DNA from: Coriaria nepalensis
Lineage: Eukaryota > Streptophyta > Magnoliopsida > Cucurbitales > Coriariaceae
NCBI GenBank assembly: GCA_027186245.1
Contig: CP114484.1
Location: forward strand, 7,720,001-7,784,000
Length of the DNA stretch: 64,000 bases
Direction of reading: 5' to 3'
How positions within the stretch are numbered: the first letter of the stretch is position 1; each line of letters begins with the position of its first letter. A program made the translations under genes and the position numbers. Positions 1-11,657 of this stretch are shown here, piece after piece. The notes beneath the pieces are model-generated. The model made no database searches and was not told the DNA's origin. It was given only the letters and a program-made list of their open reading frames with translations.

Positions 1-1215
1 AAATATATAATAGCATGAAATTTGAACCATAGATCCTATATGATTAATCAAATATATTTTATACTTCTTGTCATCTAAGTGCCTAAAAGAATTTTGTCCA
101 GACAATTAATGACTATATGTCAAGTATCTTAATTCATAATGCTCTAAAGCCAATTCTTGGGATGAAATGTATACTTTGATGCATAGTAATCGTAATATAG
201 TAGCATGAATGATGAGTTTTAAGCTCTTAATAGCTTTATAAAAGCTTATGTTTTGGTATGTCAACATTACAAGACATATATTAAATTTAAAGGCTTAGCT
301 CAAGAGCATTTATAAATTAAGATACATGACATATGCCATTAAGTGTATCATTAAAATTTTTCTAGACACTTAGATGAGAAGATCTCTCTGATATAAAATG
401 TGTCTGACTAATTATATAAGATCTATAATTCAAAATTTATATTATAAGATATTTGAGTTATTCTTAATATATTATTATTAACTAAAGATTCCGGTCCAAA
501 TGAAATTTTCAACAAGGCAAATTTCACTAGATTATCAAGATTTGAAAATTTTATCAAGTCAAAATATTTAAAATGGTGGAGAATTATTGAAAATAATTTT
601 CAAAATATTGTAAGTGTTTTGCACTTAACGAAAAAGAGTAACGAGAAGTGCAATTGAAAGTTGTAACTTTTCATAGTTATTTTTAGTGCAGTAAATTTAA
701 AAGTCTAGATTTTTTGTAATGACCTAAATTAAATTATTGAGAGTGCAATTAAAAATTGGTAAATCTCTAAATGAATGTCTCTTTGGAAGTAGCTTTTGGA
801 TGTGATTCTTCATGTACTTTTCACTTTCACTACAATGATTTTAGACTTCAATTTTATGTTTTCCTCTACACGGTTTTCATGCAGGTCTTTTTTGATATTG
901 TAAGTCTGCAAACTACACTATCAAAGTCATAAATAATCCAGAAAACTCATCAAAGTATTTATGAGTTGTTCTTCACATGTGCAAATAGCCAAACATTAAG
1001 TGCTTCATAGTACATTCCAGGAAATTGGTCGAGACCATTTTGTAACCTTAAACAAAGGGACATGGTAGTGCCTTAAAGTCATTTCTCTCAAGTTTTGCAT
1101 TACCCATAAATTTCCACCAATACGGCCAGTTCGGAATTAGTGAGATTTTTAGGTGTACCTAATCTACTTAAGAATCGTGGACTCCAATAGAAAGAAGTCA
1201 TATATAGTAAAATAA

Positions 1216-1249
<34 letters not shown>

Positions 1250-1860
1250 TAAATTTGGGCTGAATTTTAATAAGTTGATCTATGATTTTTATTATGATCC
1301 AAGTTTATCCTAAAAACATTTTCGGAATTATTTTTTAAAGCACTCAGGTTCACGATTTGGATTTTTTTAAGGGTTAATTACAATATTAATTTTTGTATAG
1401 TGCGTCTGTTACAAATTTATCTTTATATAGTCTTTAACTAATTTTTTAGTCTATATGTAATTCAAATAAAATATTTCATTCCCTATGACCGGATTTCAAA
1501 CAATAATATTAATGTCTCATGGTGACATAATATGCCACTCATTAAAAAAATATTATTATTATTTCATTCATTAATTTTTTATTATTTTCATTTTCCTCTC
1601 CAATTAATCAATTATTTTTTTATAATCTAATTTTTAAAGACCAAAAATAATATTACGAAACCCGGTTTGGTTTCTTGAAAAAGATGGATCGAAACACAAT
1701 CCAATTCGGGGTTTCCTTATGAAAAAAAAAAAGGTAAAAAAAGTATAGTACATTTCTACAATGGAGGTCTCGAAAACAAACCTCTATTGTGGCACATCTA
1801 GTTCAAAACTATGTCTCCAACAATGGAGGTTCGGTATTTATTTAATCGGCTTTACGTTAG
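1..1860. other. AT-rich intergenic DNA, no gene recognised
   Basis: No credible reading frame, RNA gene or transposon domain was seen here. The stretch contains an A-run followed by a TA repeat near 1207-1251. It also has a short imperfect inverted repeat near 1759-1791, in which ACAATGGAGGT faces ACCTCTATTGT. The base composition is that of ordinary plant intergenic DNA. Confidence 0.6.
1207..1251. repeat. Poly-A plus (TA)n microsatellite
   Basis: A long A-run passes directly into a TA dinucleotide repeat. This is a simple low-complexity tract with no visible function, and its length is likely to vary between individuals. Confidence 0.9.
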
Positions 1861-2305
1861 ATGATGATTTCAAGCAGACATATTTATTTTCTTAACTATT
1901 TGCTAGATTATGATGGATCAATAGGATGTGACTGGTTGGATGTTGTTGGATAATGCAGAATCAGTAAGCCCATCTAGTTGTTTGTTATCTTGAGTAGAGA
2001 TCTAGGTTTGGTAAGCCATTGCCTTACCTTTTGACTGCGATTTCCAAGTGTTCTTGAAGTAACTCGACGGTTGGTGATGATGCATGTATTTAATTTACAA
2101 TTCGGATCCTTTTGATGCGAATGAAGTTGATAGTGGAGATATAAGTTGTTTTTGTCAGATGGATTGGTTGATCTGGTTTCTGTGTACGCCAACCTTCTAA
2201 TTTACTTGTTCTGACTAGTTTTTATGTTTCAACAGAATCCGTAAATATGCCGATGGTGAGGATATCCAGCCCCTTGTTTGTGATAATGGAACTGGAATGG
2301 TGAAG
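1861..2305 (+). pseudogene. Actin gene fragment: 3' part of leader intron plus first coding exon
   Basis: Bases 2249-2305 read ADGEDIQPLVCDNGTGMVK, the conserved N-terminus of plant actins, and are followed at 2306 by GT, where plant actin genes have their first coding intron. Upstream, a T-rich stretch ends in CAACAG at 2235, about a dozen bases before the start. That matches the leader intron of plant actin genes. The start codon is damaged: it reads ATGCC instead of ATGGCC, so one G is missing and the ATG at 2247 is out of frame. No later actin exon (AGFAGDDAPRAV region) is seen downstream, where 0.88-kb repeats begin within about 20 bases of the donor site. It retains introns, so it is a duplicated or captured genomic fragment and not a retrocopy. 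The 5' boundary is a guess. Confidence 0.85.
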
Positions 2306-2326
2306 GTTAGTTTATTAACTGTAAGA

Positions 2327-3205
2327 GTTATATAATAAATAGAGAAGTAGCATGAGTTATATATAATAAATAGACCAGTATACACAGACATAATACAATA
2401 AATAAAATTTGTAAGCAGTAAAGTAGTAAATAATAAACAGTAAAATAGAAAAATAGAATATAAAAAACGTACTATAATAATCAAATAAAATATTAAATAG
2501 AATAAATAATTGAATAGAAGATTGAAAACAGTAAGATAAGAAATTGAGAATCAAAGTGATACTTTTTATGCAACAGTTTTCATAAAATAGATTCACCCCC
2601 TTATGTCGGTGCAGAAAATGGAACGACATCTATCTCTCAGGATACATCAGAGACAAATAGTAACGGCGCACCACTGATATATTCCGACAAACTCAAAAGC
2701 ATTCGAACTCTGCCACACTGAAAACTTAAAACTTTAGAGAGAAGGAAGGAAAATTGAGAGAGACTTCATTTTCTTGGTAGGTTTTCAAATAGAATGAAGT
2801 TGTCAATTTATAGGCTCATCAGGAGAGAGAAGCTTAATGAAAATTTAATTTTGAATTTAATATGAGATTAATACATATTTAAATATAATGAAATTAAAAA
2901 TTAAATTATATATTTTCATCTTCATATGTTTTTATAGAAAAAAGAAAAAAAAATCAGGAGAAAAACAAAATGAGGGCCAAGCCAAACTGAGTCATTTTCA
3001 AGCCGACATTCGGCATGCTTAGGTATAGGCGCACATGAGCAAAGCCTGATCTGGTCCGAATTCGCACTGCCACGCAGGCAGGTGCAAGAGAGAATATTTT
3101 AGCTTATATTTTATTACATATTAACAAATGTGCAATTCTATATAAACACTCTCTCACTTATTCCACTTTCTAATGTGGGACAAAATTTTTCTCATTCTTA
3201 ATTAA
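2327..3205 (+). repeat. 0.88-kb direct repeat, copy 1 (solo-LTR-like)
   Basis: This block matches 3381-4270 along its whole length with scattered substitutions and small indels. Shared landmarks include TTATGTCGGTGCAGAAA versus TCATGTCGGTGCAGAAA, TATCTCAGGATACA, and CACACTG followed by AAACTTAAAACTTT. Near its end TATATAAACACTCTCTCAC looks like a promoter with a CT-rich start region, as in plant LTRs. No primer-binding site or coding domain was found between the copies. It may be one of two solo LTRs or a duplicated non-coding repeat. Boundaries are approximate. Confidence 0.7.
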
Positions 3206-3380
3206 TTTAGATAAAGAGTTATAATTAACATGTCATAATCTAGAAGACTCAAGCAAATAAGCAAAAAAACTAGCCTTATTAATTTTTGAGATTACAATAA
3301 TTACATTTAACTTTAAAAACTCATAAGAAATATATCTATTACCCACATACATTTCACTTTTGGAAACAACTACCTTATCA

Positions 3381-4270
3381 GTTATATAATAAACAAAAAA
3401 AGTAGTATTGTAGGAGTTATATATAATAAATAGAGAAACAAAAATAGTGAACAGTATATAGATACATAATTCAATAAATATATAAGCAGTGAAGTAGTAA
3501 AGTAGTAAACAATAAAATAGAAAAACAGAACCAGAATATGTAAAATAAAAAAAGGACTGGAATAATAAAACATAATGTTAAACATAACAAAAAAACTCAA
3601 CAAAAGATTGAAAATAGTGAGGTAAAAATTTGAGAGTCCAATCGAGGTCTTTTATATAATAGTTTCCTTAGAACATATTCGCCATCTCATGTCGGTGCAG
3701 AAAGGAAAACGACCTCTGTATCTCAGGATACAACGGAGATTAACAGGAGCGATACACCATCGATACTATTCCAGCAAACTCAAAATTATTCGAATTTTAC
3801 CACACTGGAAACTTAAAACTTTGGAGAGAAGGAAGAAAATTGAGAGAGACTTTGTTTTCTTAGTGTGTTTCTAAATAGAAGGAAACTGCCAATTTATTGG
3901 CTTCTAAGGAGAGAGGAGATTAATTAGAATTTAATTTTAAGTTTAATATGAGTTTAATACATATTTAAATATGATAAAACTAAAAATTAAATTATATCTT
4001 CTCATCTTCATATGTTTTTACAGAAGAAAGAAAAAAAAGAGAAAAACAAAAGGAAAGCTAAGGCAAACTAGATCGTTTTTTGGGGGCACCCAGGTGCGGG
4101 TGCATACCAGCCATGCTCAATCCAGTCCGATTTGCACCCCCTGCAGGCACGCACAAGAGAGAACATTCTAGCTTATATTTTATTATTTATTAACAAATGT
4201 ATAATTATATATAAATATTCTCTTACTTGTTCTCCTTTCCAATATGAGATAAAAGTTTTTCCTTCATTTT
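3381..4270 (+). repeat. 0.88-kb direct repeat, copy 2 (solo-LTR-like)
   Basis: This is the second copy of the block at 2327-3205, in the same orientation and separated from it by about 175 bp of unrelated AT-rich DNA. The short frames inside it are not conserved in copy 1 and are not considered genes. Confidence 0.7.
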
Positions 4271-4363
4271 TTCTATTTCAAAACATTGTAGTTGTTGTAC
4301 TATGAGATTCAATTGCTCATTAACTCATTAATCATTTTGAGCGTATCTTATACTGATTTGAAA

Positions 4364-4551
4364 CTCTCACAGAGGATAATCTGAATCAACTTTGACTTTT
4401 TATTTATATGAAGTGGGATTCACTCAAAATTAAGCATAAATATAGCATGTTGAGATGCTCTCACAGATGATAATCTAAATCAACTTTGATTTTTTATTTA
4501 TACGAAGTGGGATTCACTTAAAATTAAGCATAAATATAGCATGTTGAGATG
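4364..4551 (+). repeat. 94-bp tandem duplication
   Basis: Two adjacent copies begin with CTCTCACAG at 4364 and 4458. They share the landmarks GAAGTGGGATTCACT and AAGCATAAATATAGCATGTT, with only a few differences. No function is evident. Confidence 0.9.
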
Positions 4552-5230
4552 TTTTCCAACATTGACAATCATTTGTTTCATGTATTTTTATTCCTTTTTT
4601 TATTCTTTCTTTTCTTGTTTATGAGGAAAACTTGAATGTGACTAGGTTCCAATCCATTTTTTTCCCAAGAAATTGAATAAGGTTTCATTTTTTTCCCTTA
4701 TTTTTAAAATTTTTATTTATTAAAAAATTAGATTATGAAAGATAATAATGAATTAATTTGAGAGAAAAGTAAAAATAATAAAAGCTTGATAATGAAAAGA
4801 TAAAAAATATATATTTTTTTAATAAGGTAGCATGCTATGTTAATATGTCATATCAGCACCGTTGTGTTAAATCCGGTTATAAAAATTAAAAAATCTCATT
4901 TACAAACATAGTCTAAAACCTTGGTCAAAGACTACTGTATAGAAGAATTCATAAAAGAAAAACTGCATTAGGGCTAAAAATGTAAAATCCATTTTAAAAC
5001 CTATATTAAAAAGGGCGAAATGATATTTAATAAATAAAAATACCCAAAACTTAGTAATGATTTAAATTTTAATATCTTAATATCGTAAACGTCAATATCT
5101 TTCAAAAGAAGTAGTATAACATATTGATGAGAATGGCATTTTGATATTTTACGTGAGCCGAGTTTTTGTTTTTGCCAAAAAATCTAAGCGCTTAAAGAAG
5201 CACAAAATAAACTTATTTTATTCCCTAAGG
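4552..5230. other. AT-rich intergenic DNA
   Basis: No gene, RNA or mobile-element domain was recognised in this stretch. It is low-complexity A/T-rich sequence. Confidence 0.6.
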
Positions 5231-5992
5231 CAGGGATGAGCAAATTATTAGTTTTTGGTCAAACTGGATCAAATTAAAAAATCCAACCGAACCTGATTTT
5301 CATTGATTTGGCCAAAAAAATCAACTATAATCGAACCGATATTAGATCAGTTAGTTTCGGTCAAAATTGGTTCGATTTTTTCAATTTTGTTTTTTTGTTT
5401 TTTTGTCTTTCTTTTTTCATTTTCCATAATTTTACTTAATTATAATATCATATTATAATATATATAATTGATGAACATATATATTATTTAACAATTTATT
5501 TTCAAGTTACCTTTAATTAATATTATATTTGATGAAAATTCAATATTATAACAACTAAAAAAATATCATTTTACTTTAATATTCTAATCAAAACAACTTT
5601 TAAATATATCATAAATTCATAAATACTAATTAATATGTAGAGGTATGGACTATAAATAATTATTATGAGTGATTGGGCCTTCAAGACCCTATCATAAAAG
5701 TAATCAATTTCAATATCAGATGTTAGTTTATTCTACGAGTTAAAGGGTCGAAAGTCCATAGAGTAAACCGATATTCTACGAGTCGATGTGGCCTTCGACC
5801 CATAGAGTAGATAAATAAATAATATATTTTGGTTTTTAGTCGGTTCACCAAAATTGACCAAAAAATCAAAAACCTATTTGCTCAAACATGTTTCGCTCGA
5901 TAAATTAACCAAAACTAAATTTTGGCACATAAAACCAACTAAAAAATATCGGTTTCGGTCGATACGTTTTTTTTTTTTTTTACTCACCCCTA
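5231..5992. mobile_element. Small non-autonomous hAT-like element (MITE-like)
   Basis: The block starts CAGGGATGAGCAAA and ends TTTACTCACCCCTA, near-perfect terminal inverted repeats of the CAGGG(A/G)TGAG type known from plant hAT elements. The flanks are CCCTAAGG before and TTATAAGG after. They agree at five of eight positions, which fits an aged 8-bp target duplication. There is no transposase frame; the inside is AT-rich with scattered GGTTCGATTTTT-like words. The part at about 5718-5815 carries the TCGAAGG/CTTCGACCC module also found near 49.8 kb. Confidence 0.6.
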
Positions 5993-8457
5993 TTATAAGG
6001 TATTGAGTTTGGTAAAAAAATCAGGCATAAAACTCAAAATTTAAGCCCTAAGGGGAAAGCAACTTGACTCATTTTAAGGGTGTACATTCATTTTAAGGGT
6101 GTACATTGGTTAGGTGGTTTAAATTTTTTTTGGCCAATTAAAATATAGTTAGGTTTTAAGTTTTCATCTGTGATCAACTCAAATAGCTCGTAAACTTGGC
6201 TAAATTGTGATTCATATTAGATAAACTGTGACTTTTTTTAATTAGAAAATATAATAAATTAATAATTAAGAATCTTATTTATTTTAGGGTCCATTGGGTA
6301 TAAGGCCTCCTAATAGGAAGTTTTTAATATGTTAGCTCACAAAAATATTTTATTGAGAGAATGATCTTCTAATTTCTATGAAATTAAAAACAAAATTAAT
6401 AAAACCTCAAATTACCTTAATACCTTTCATCAAATAGCATGCAAAATTACCTTCCTACCATCATCTCCTTCTTCCCCCTTCTTCCTTCCAATGCATGATA
6501 ACGGAAACTTGCATTTGAAACAAAAATTGACCAGATCCTAATCCGTTCTTCTAATCAGATTTCCTCATTTTCGTCATTTCTAATTTATTCTCCGATATTC
6601 ATTTTCCTCCTTCGCCGTTCATATTCAAGCTTCGTTTACCCTTTAGAAGCTTGGAAAAAATCGATATATTTGAAGATATATTTCATTTCTTTTTCAATCA
6701 TTAAGGGATTACCACAAACAAAATCAAGATTTTGTTTTTGTATTGAGCTTTGGTTTCATTCTATAAAGGAAATGGGAATATTTGAGGTCCGCAATTGTTT
6801 TTGGTATATCTAAGTTTGAGTTGCAGAGCTCAATAGTTCGATAATCGATGTATGAACATGGTTCCAACATCCAACATCAGTAAATGGCTTTGAGCCACAA
6901 GCAGTAATATTATGATCATAGTAGTGGTGAGTATTTTGACAAGGATTCTAATGAGGATAGCGATAGTGATAGTATGTTTGAAGAGAATGAGTGTAGATAT
7001 TATGTTGGGATGGTGATGTTGGTCTTGAAAGAATGAAGGAAGAACATGCTACCAAGCACAACAACAAAGCCAATATTAATAATATAGATTTATTATTAAG
7101 ACATATAAAATAAGTTGATTTATTATTAAGTCTTCAACTTTAAATTAATTAGTATATTAGCTTTTATTAAGTAGACACACTAATATATAAGTCTCCATGA
7201 AATTGAGACACTATCATTGAGAGGATAATTAATTTATAAAGTTGGTTGGTTTAGTAATTGGAGGCAAAAAAGTTGTTAGAAAGTTTTGGGAGATCATTCT
7301 TATTTTGAAAAGCTATTGTTTGGATGGTAAAAATATTAGTTCTCTTTATATAACAACAGGTGAGCAATATGTTAAAAATAGATGGTGAGTTAATTAGAGG
7401 ATTATTAAATATAAATTGCTCTCTTCAACAACATTCATTATTACTTCAACAAGTTTGTATAAATTACAACTGTTAAAACAGAGGATGCTATTACACTTAA
7501 AAAATCTACAATGTCCTCTTTAATTTACCCAAAGTTAAAAAAAAAATTAGACTTTAGCCTTTTTTTTTAGCTAACTCATTTTTTAGTTCTCTTATAATTA
7601 AATTTTTATGAATTGATTAATGTATAATTTTGGGTTAATCATTTTTAAGGTCAAATCTAACCTTTTAATATATCTAATTATTTTTTCTTCAAATAAATTG
7701 ACATAACATCATTATGTCACGTCATTATTGTTCTTTCGTAATTTTTATTTTTCTTTTATATTAATTTATTAAATTTTTTTATACACCAAAAATTTTCGAT
7801 AAAAAAAAATAATCAAAATTATTCTAATTTTTTGTAAGAAAAATTTATTGAAACTATTTAATTTTTTCGCGAGATATTCAAATTGAATCGATTCTTCGTG
7901 AGAATTTGATTGGATCGATCCAAACTTCGTAAGAAATGAGATCCGATCGGTCTGATTATTCCTCCCGGAAGAACCAAATTTAATCAATCCGATTCATGTT
8001 CCTCGATTTTTGAAGAAAAAAAAAGATTTTGAACCAAACCTCCGGCAAATAAGATGAATTAGAGTGAACATTTCAATTTTTATAAGGAAAAATCAAATTA
8101 ATTTAAATAAATATCTCATAAAAATTTAATTCAATTTTATTATTGGCAAAGAAATCCAAATATTTCAATAGATTTTTCTCATAAAAAATAAGATATTTTG
8201 ATATATTTTTCACTAATAATCGAATCAGGTTTTTCATTTTTTTGTCTCATAATTTTTATCATTTTTTAAAAATAATTGGAATATAAAAAAAATAGGAAAT
8301 TAATAAGAAATAAAAATAAAAATAATGAAAAAATAATACAGTTTTTAAAAATTAAAAATTAATCAGAAACTACGCTTAAACCCATTCATAAAAATTGAAT
8401 TACAAATTAATTTAAAAATTAACCCCCGTAGCACTGCAATAGCAGTATCTAGCACCC
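5993..8457. other. AT-rich intergenic DNA upstream of the PRA1-family gene
   Basis: No gene was recognised. A 19-bp tandem duplication (CATTTTAAGGGTGTACATT) lies at 6070-6107. The last 300 bp are very AT-rich and lead into the promoter of the PRA1-family gene. Confidence 0.6.
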
Positions 8458-8464
8458 TATAAAA
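8458..8464 (+). promoter_or_regulatory. TATA box of the PRA1-family gene
   Basis: TATAAAA lies 149 bases upstream of the ATG at 8607. A pyrimidine-rich leader (CCTCTCCTTTCCCTCA and similar runs) follows it. Spacing and context are typical of a plant Pol II core promoter, which would place the transcription start near 8490. Confidence 0.6.
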
Positions 8465-8606
8465 TCTCATTCCTCCCTAACAAAATTAGTTCCGCGTTTC
8501 CCTCTCCTTTCCCTCAATCATCGTCTCCTTCCTCAGATCTTCACTTCTTCTTCCCCCAATAGCCAAAATACCAGTCAAACCCTAAAAATTCACGAAGAAA
8601 GAAATC

Positions 8607-9173
8607 ATGACCACTTATGGCACAATCCCTACTTCCTCCTCGCCCGGACCTTCCACTAACCTCGATTATATCTCCCGCGCCAAAGACCGCATCAAATCCA
8701 GCCTCGCAACTCGTCAGCCATGGAAGATCATGTTCAATCTCCACTCCTTCGCCTTACCTTCCAGCTTCGGTGAAGCTCTTTCTCGCGTCAGGACCAACGT
8801 CCCTCACTTCTGCATCAACTACACCGTCATCGTCCTCTTGATTTTGTTCCTCAGTCTCTTATGGCATCCGATTTCTCTCATCGTCTTCATCGCTATGATG
8901 GGTGCTTGGCTGTTTCTGTACTTTCTTCGCGACGAGCCTCTCGTCATTTTGAACCGTGAAATCGACGATCGGTTGGTTTTGGCCCTGCTTTCCGTGTTGA
9001 CTATCGTGTTCTTGTTGCTGACTCACGTGACGTTGAATATATTGGTTTCACTTCTGATCGGAGCGGCGGTGGTGGTTGTTCACGGTGCTGTAAGGAAGAC
9101 GGATGACTTGCTCTTGGATGAAGAACAGGTCGGATTCCTGGCTCCTCCTAGATCTTCTTCACCTTCTTCTTAA
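8607..9173 (+). CDS. PRA1F: PRA1-family protein, F clade (prenylated Rab acceptor-like)
   Basis: An intronless frame of 188 residues, the usual length for plant PRA1 proteins. Members are small membrane proteins of the ER, Golgi and endosomes that interact with Rab GTPases and influence vesicle traffic. The N-terminal 65 residues are cytosolic and contain [18 protein letters not shown] followed by [22 protein letters not shown], cut here by family convention at the RVRTN motif typical of plant PRA1. Two long hydrophobic blocks lie at about residues 69-106 and 122-160, separated by the conserved charged loop [15 protein letters not shown]. The tail has an acidic DDLLLDEEQ stretch. The start is the first ATG after the pyrimidine-rich leader. 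Codon use is richer in G and C than the flanks. The nearest coding sequence is a dead copia element. The F-clade assignment rests on overall resemblance and is less sure than the family. Confidence 0.95.
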   Translation: MTTYGTIPTSSSPGPSTNLDYISRAKDRIKSSLATRQPWKIMFNLHSFALPSSFGEALSRVRTNVPHFCINYTVIVLLILFLSLLWHPISLIVFIAMMGAWLFLYFLRDEPLVILNREIDDRLVLALLSVLTIVFLLLTHVTLNILVSLLIGAAVVVVHGAVRKTDDLLLDEEQVGFLAPPRSSSPSS

Positions 9174-10092
9174 TTACTCCATTTCTACATTGTAATTTTT
9201 TTTTTGGTTTCCTGATTTGATTTCGAGTGTTTTCTAGAAAGGTGTTGAATTTTTTTGGGTTTGAGGCAGGAGTGGGTGATTGGTTCCTTTTCGGGTAAAA
9301 TCAGAGTCATCTTTTTTTGGTAAGAATTTAAAATTGGTCTTTACATGGCTTTTTCCGAACTTAATCAATTCGTCAACACACATTGTAATATTGGTTGAAT
9401 CTAGAGTTTCTGCTCTACATATATAAAATTTTATCTTCTTCTTCCCCTGAAATGCTCTTCATTAAATGACGTCATTTATTAATAATTGGATTCACTTTTA
9501 AATTGATCTAGACCACGTTCGGACAAGTAATGATATACCGAGACTGAAACCAACCTTTTTTTTTTCCTCTTTTGTTTCTGTCAAACCTTCGACCTCAAGT
9601 TTGAAGACCAGAAAAAAGCATTTATTACAATTCTGTTCCTGATGAAATGACATATCGTTTTCTAACGACATGACATGGATTTATTTAACGACAGGTCGTT
9701 TTCTAATGACATGACATGGATTTATTTAAACTGATTTTGTTTTCCCTTTATTTTATTTCAGCAAGTAATAATATTAAGCATTTAATATCGAATGTGTATA
9801 CCTGCCTGCAAGTGAGAATGTAACTCCTTTCTTTACTCGAAGAAAAAAATTAAGGAAATGAAAGCTGCGACATGTTAAGAAACTTCAATAAAATCAGGAT
9901 TACCATTATAAAAAAAAACATACAAACACACTATAAGAACTTTTGAAATATATTATATTCCTTAACATTTGTAATTACAGAGATTGATATATATATATGT
10001 ACATACATTGACCTAGCATTGAAGAAAGATTTAGACAATCAATTTGATATAGAGAAAATAATATCAATTAATAATATCATCATGATTTAAGG
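9174..10092. other. 3' flank of the PRA1-family gene and intergenic DNA
   Basis: This stretch holds the presumed 3' untranslated region and AT-rich DNA. No further gene was seen. A 41-bp tandem duplication lies inside it, and the end of the minus-strand copia element begins near its right edge. Confidence 0.6.
9655..9736 (+). repeat. 41-bp tandem duplication
   Basis: Two copies start with TCGTTTTCTAA at 9655 and 9696 and share ATGACATGGATTTATTTAA. The copies are nearly identical, so the event is recent relative to the nearby transposon relics. Confidence 0.9.
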
Positions 10093-10129
10093 AGGAGAAT
10101 CTGATGCACGATCGAATGGCGATCCTCTA

Positions 10130-11103
10130 TTACATCCCCACAAAATTGACGTGTCATCGGCAACAGAGATTTTGCCCCTAAGTGAATATAACCGAGTCCG
10201 AGGGAGGGGCTTGGTGAGAAGATCCACAATTTAATCGACGGTAGTAATATGAACAACGGTTAGAAGAGCCTTTGCAACTAAGTCACAGACGAAGTAGATA
10301 TCAATGTATAGGTGTTTCATTCAAGAGTGCATGATCGGCTTTAATGAGAGATGAGTAGGACCGGTTTGATGAAGAGGAATGAGGAGCTTGGAAAACAAGT
10401 TCTGAATCCAAAGAATTTCGGATGCGGCACATGCTAGAGCACGATATTCTGTCTCAGTGGATGATTGAGCGACAACCCATTACTTATAGGAGCTCCAAGA
10501 AATCAGATTAGAAACCAAGAAACATTGTGAACGCGGATGTTGATGTTCGATCACTAGGGTTGTTGGCCAAATCTGCATAAGAGTATGTAGTGAGTGAGAG
10601 ATTAGTTTTCCTGAGCAGTAAACCACGATCAATAGTGCTTTTGAGGTAGCGAAAAAGTCGCTTGACTGTAGCCCAATGAGAAACAGTCGGGGCAGCCATG
10701 GACGGAGCTAACCAGCCGACAGAAAAAGCAATATCTGAGCAAGTAAGGTGAGGTATTGGAGATCACTAATGGTCAAGCGATAAGTAGTAGCATCTGTTGG
10801 TTCGGAAGCATCAAGCATGGTCAAGGAGGTTCTTGTAGCCATGAGAGTATGAAGAGGTTTAGTTCCCTCTATTTTATATCGAGATAGGATGTCCGAAATG
10901 TATTTTTGTTGCGTAAGGAAGAGCCCTTCTCGACACATAATAACCTCGACCCCAATGAAATAGGGTAGAGTGTCGAGATCCTTAATTGAGAAACTCACAC
11001 TGAGTTGAATGATAAGAGAAAAGATAAAATTGAGATCATTAACTGTAATGAGCAGATTATCAACATATACCAGAAAATAAATGATGCTAGATCTACGATG
11101 CAT
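10130..11103 (-). pseudogene. Copia reverse transcriptase C-terminal part and RNase H
   Basis: The frame at 10708-11103 carries YVDN in place of the canonical YVDD, so one catalytic Asp is lost. It continues through LPYFIGVEV and LTQQKYISDIL, typical of copia RT. After a frame change, RLFRYLKSTIDRGLL and the RNase H motif SSTETEYRAL follow down to about 10130, ending with DLLTKPLPR. Stops and shifts make it non-functional. The reading is secure because the motif order is continuous. Confidence 0.9.
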
Positions 11104-11248
11104 AACGAAGAGGGATGTATCTGATTTGGCTTCTGACCAATCGAATGATAAGAGAGCTGCACTAAGTGCTGTGTACCAATCGCGAGGGGCTTGCTTACGG
11201 CTGAATAGTGATTTTCGAAGCTTGTAGACATGTGATGGGTGAGAGGAG

Positions 11249-11629
11249 TCAACAAATCCAGCCGGTTATACCATCCATATATACAGTTTCGGATAGAGTA
11301 CCATGTAAAAACACATTATTAACGTTAAGTTGGCAAACCGACCAGCCACGCATGATTGCTAGAGAGAGAACCATACAGATGGTAACCGGTTTGACCATAG
11401 GGTTTAAAGTTTTGGAGTAATCAAGCCCTAAGAGGTGATGGAAGCCTTTTGTGATAAGGTGAGCTTTGTAACGATTAACAGACCCATCGGGTTTTCGTTT
11501 AATACAAAAAAACCATTTATAACCAATAATGTTCTGAACTTGAGAGGAAGGAACCAGATTCCAAGTACCTTGGCATTGAAGCGCCATGAACTCGTCAGCC
11601 ATGGCATGGCGCCACTGGGAGAGTTTCAT
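11249..11629 (-). pseudogene. Copia reverse transcriptase N-terminal part
   Basis: The frame starts with KLSQWRHAMADEFMALQCQG, then GYKWFFCIKRKPDGSVNRYK and KAHLITKGF, the classic opening of copia reverse transcriptase. The usual QLDVNNAFLHG motif reads QLNVNNVFLHG, so a catalytic Asp is replaced. It joins the segment at 11103 by frame shift. Confidence 0.9.
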
Positions 11630-11657
11630 GGCTTGTGAAACACATGTAGGTTCGGTT

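Noticed and set aside
2357..2629. Hydrophobic minus-strand frame, about 90 residues
   Set aside because: It is Ile/Leu/Phe/Tyr-rich because the DNA is AT-rich. It lies inside a direct repeat and the frame is not shared by the second copy.
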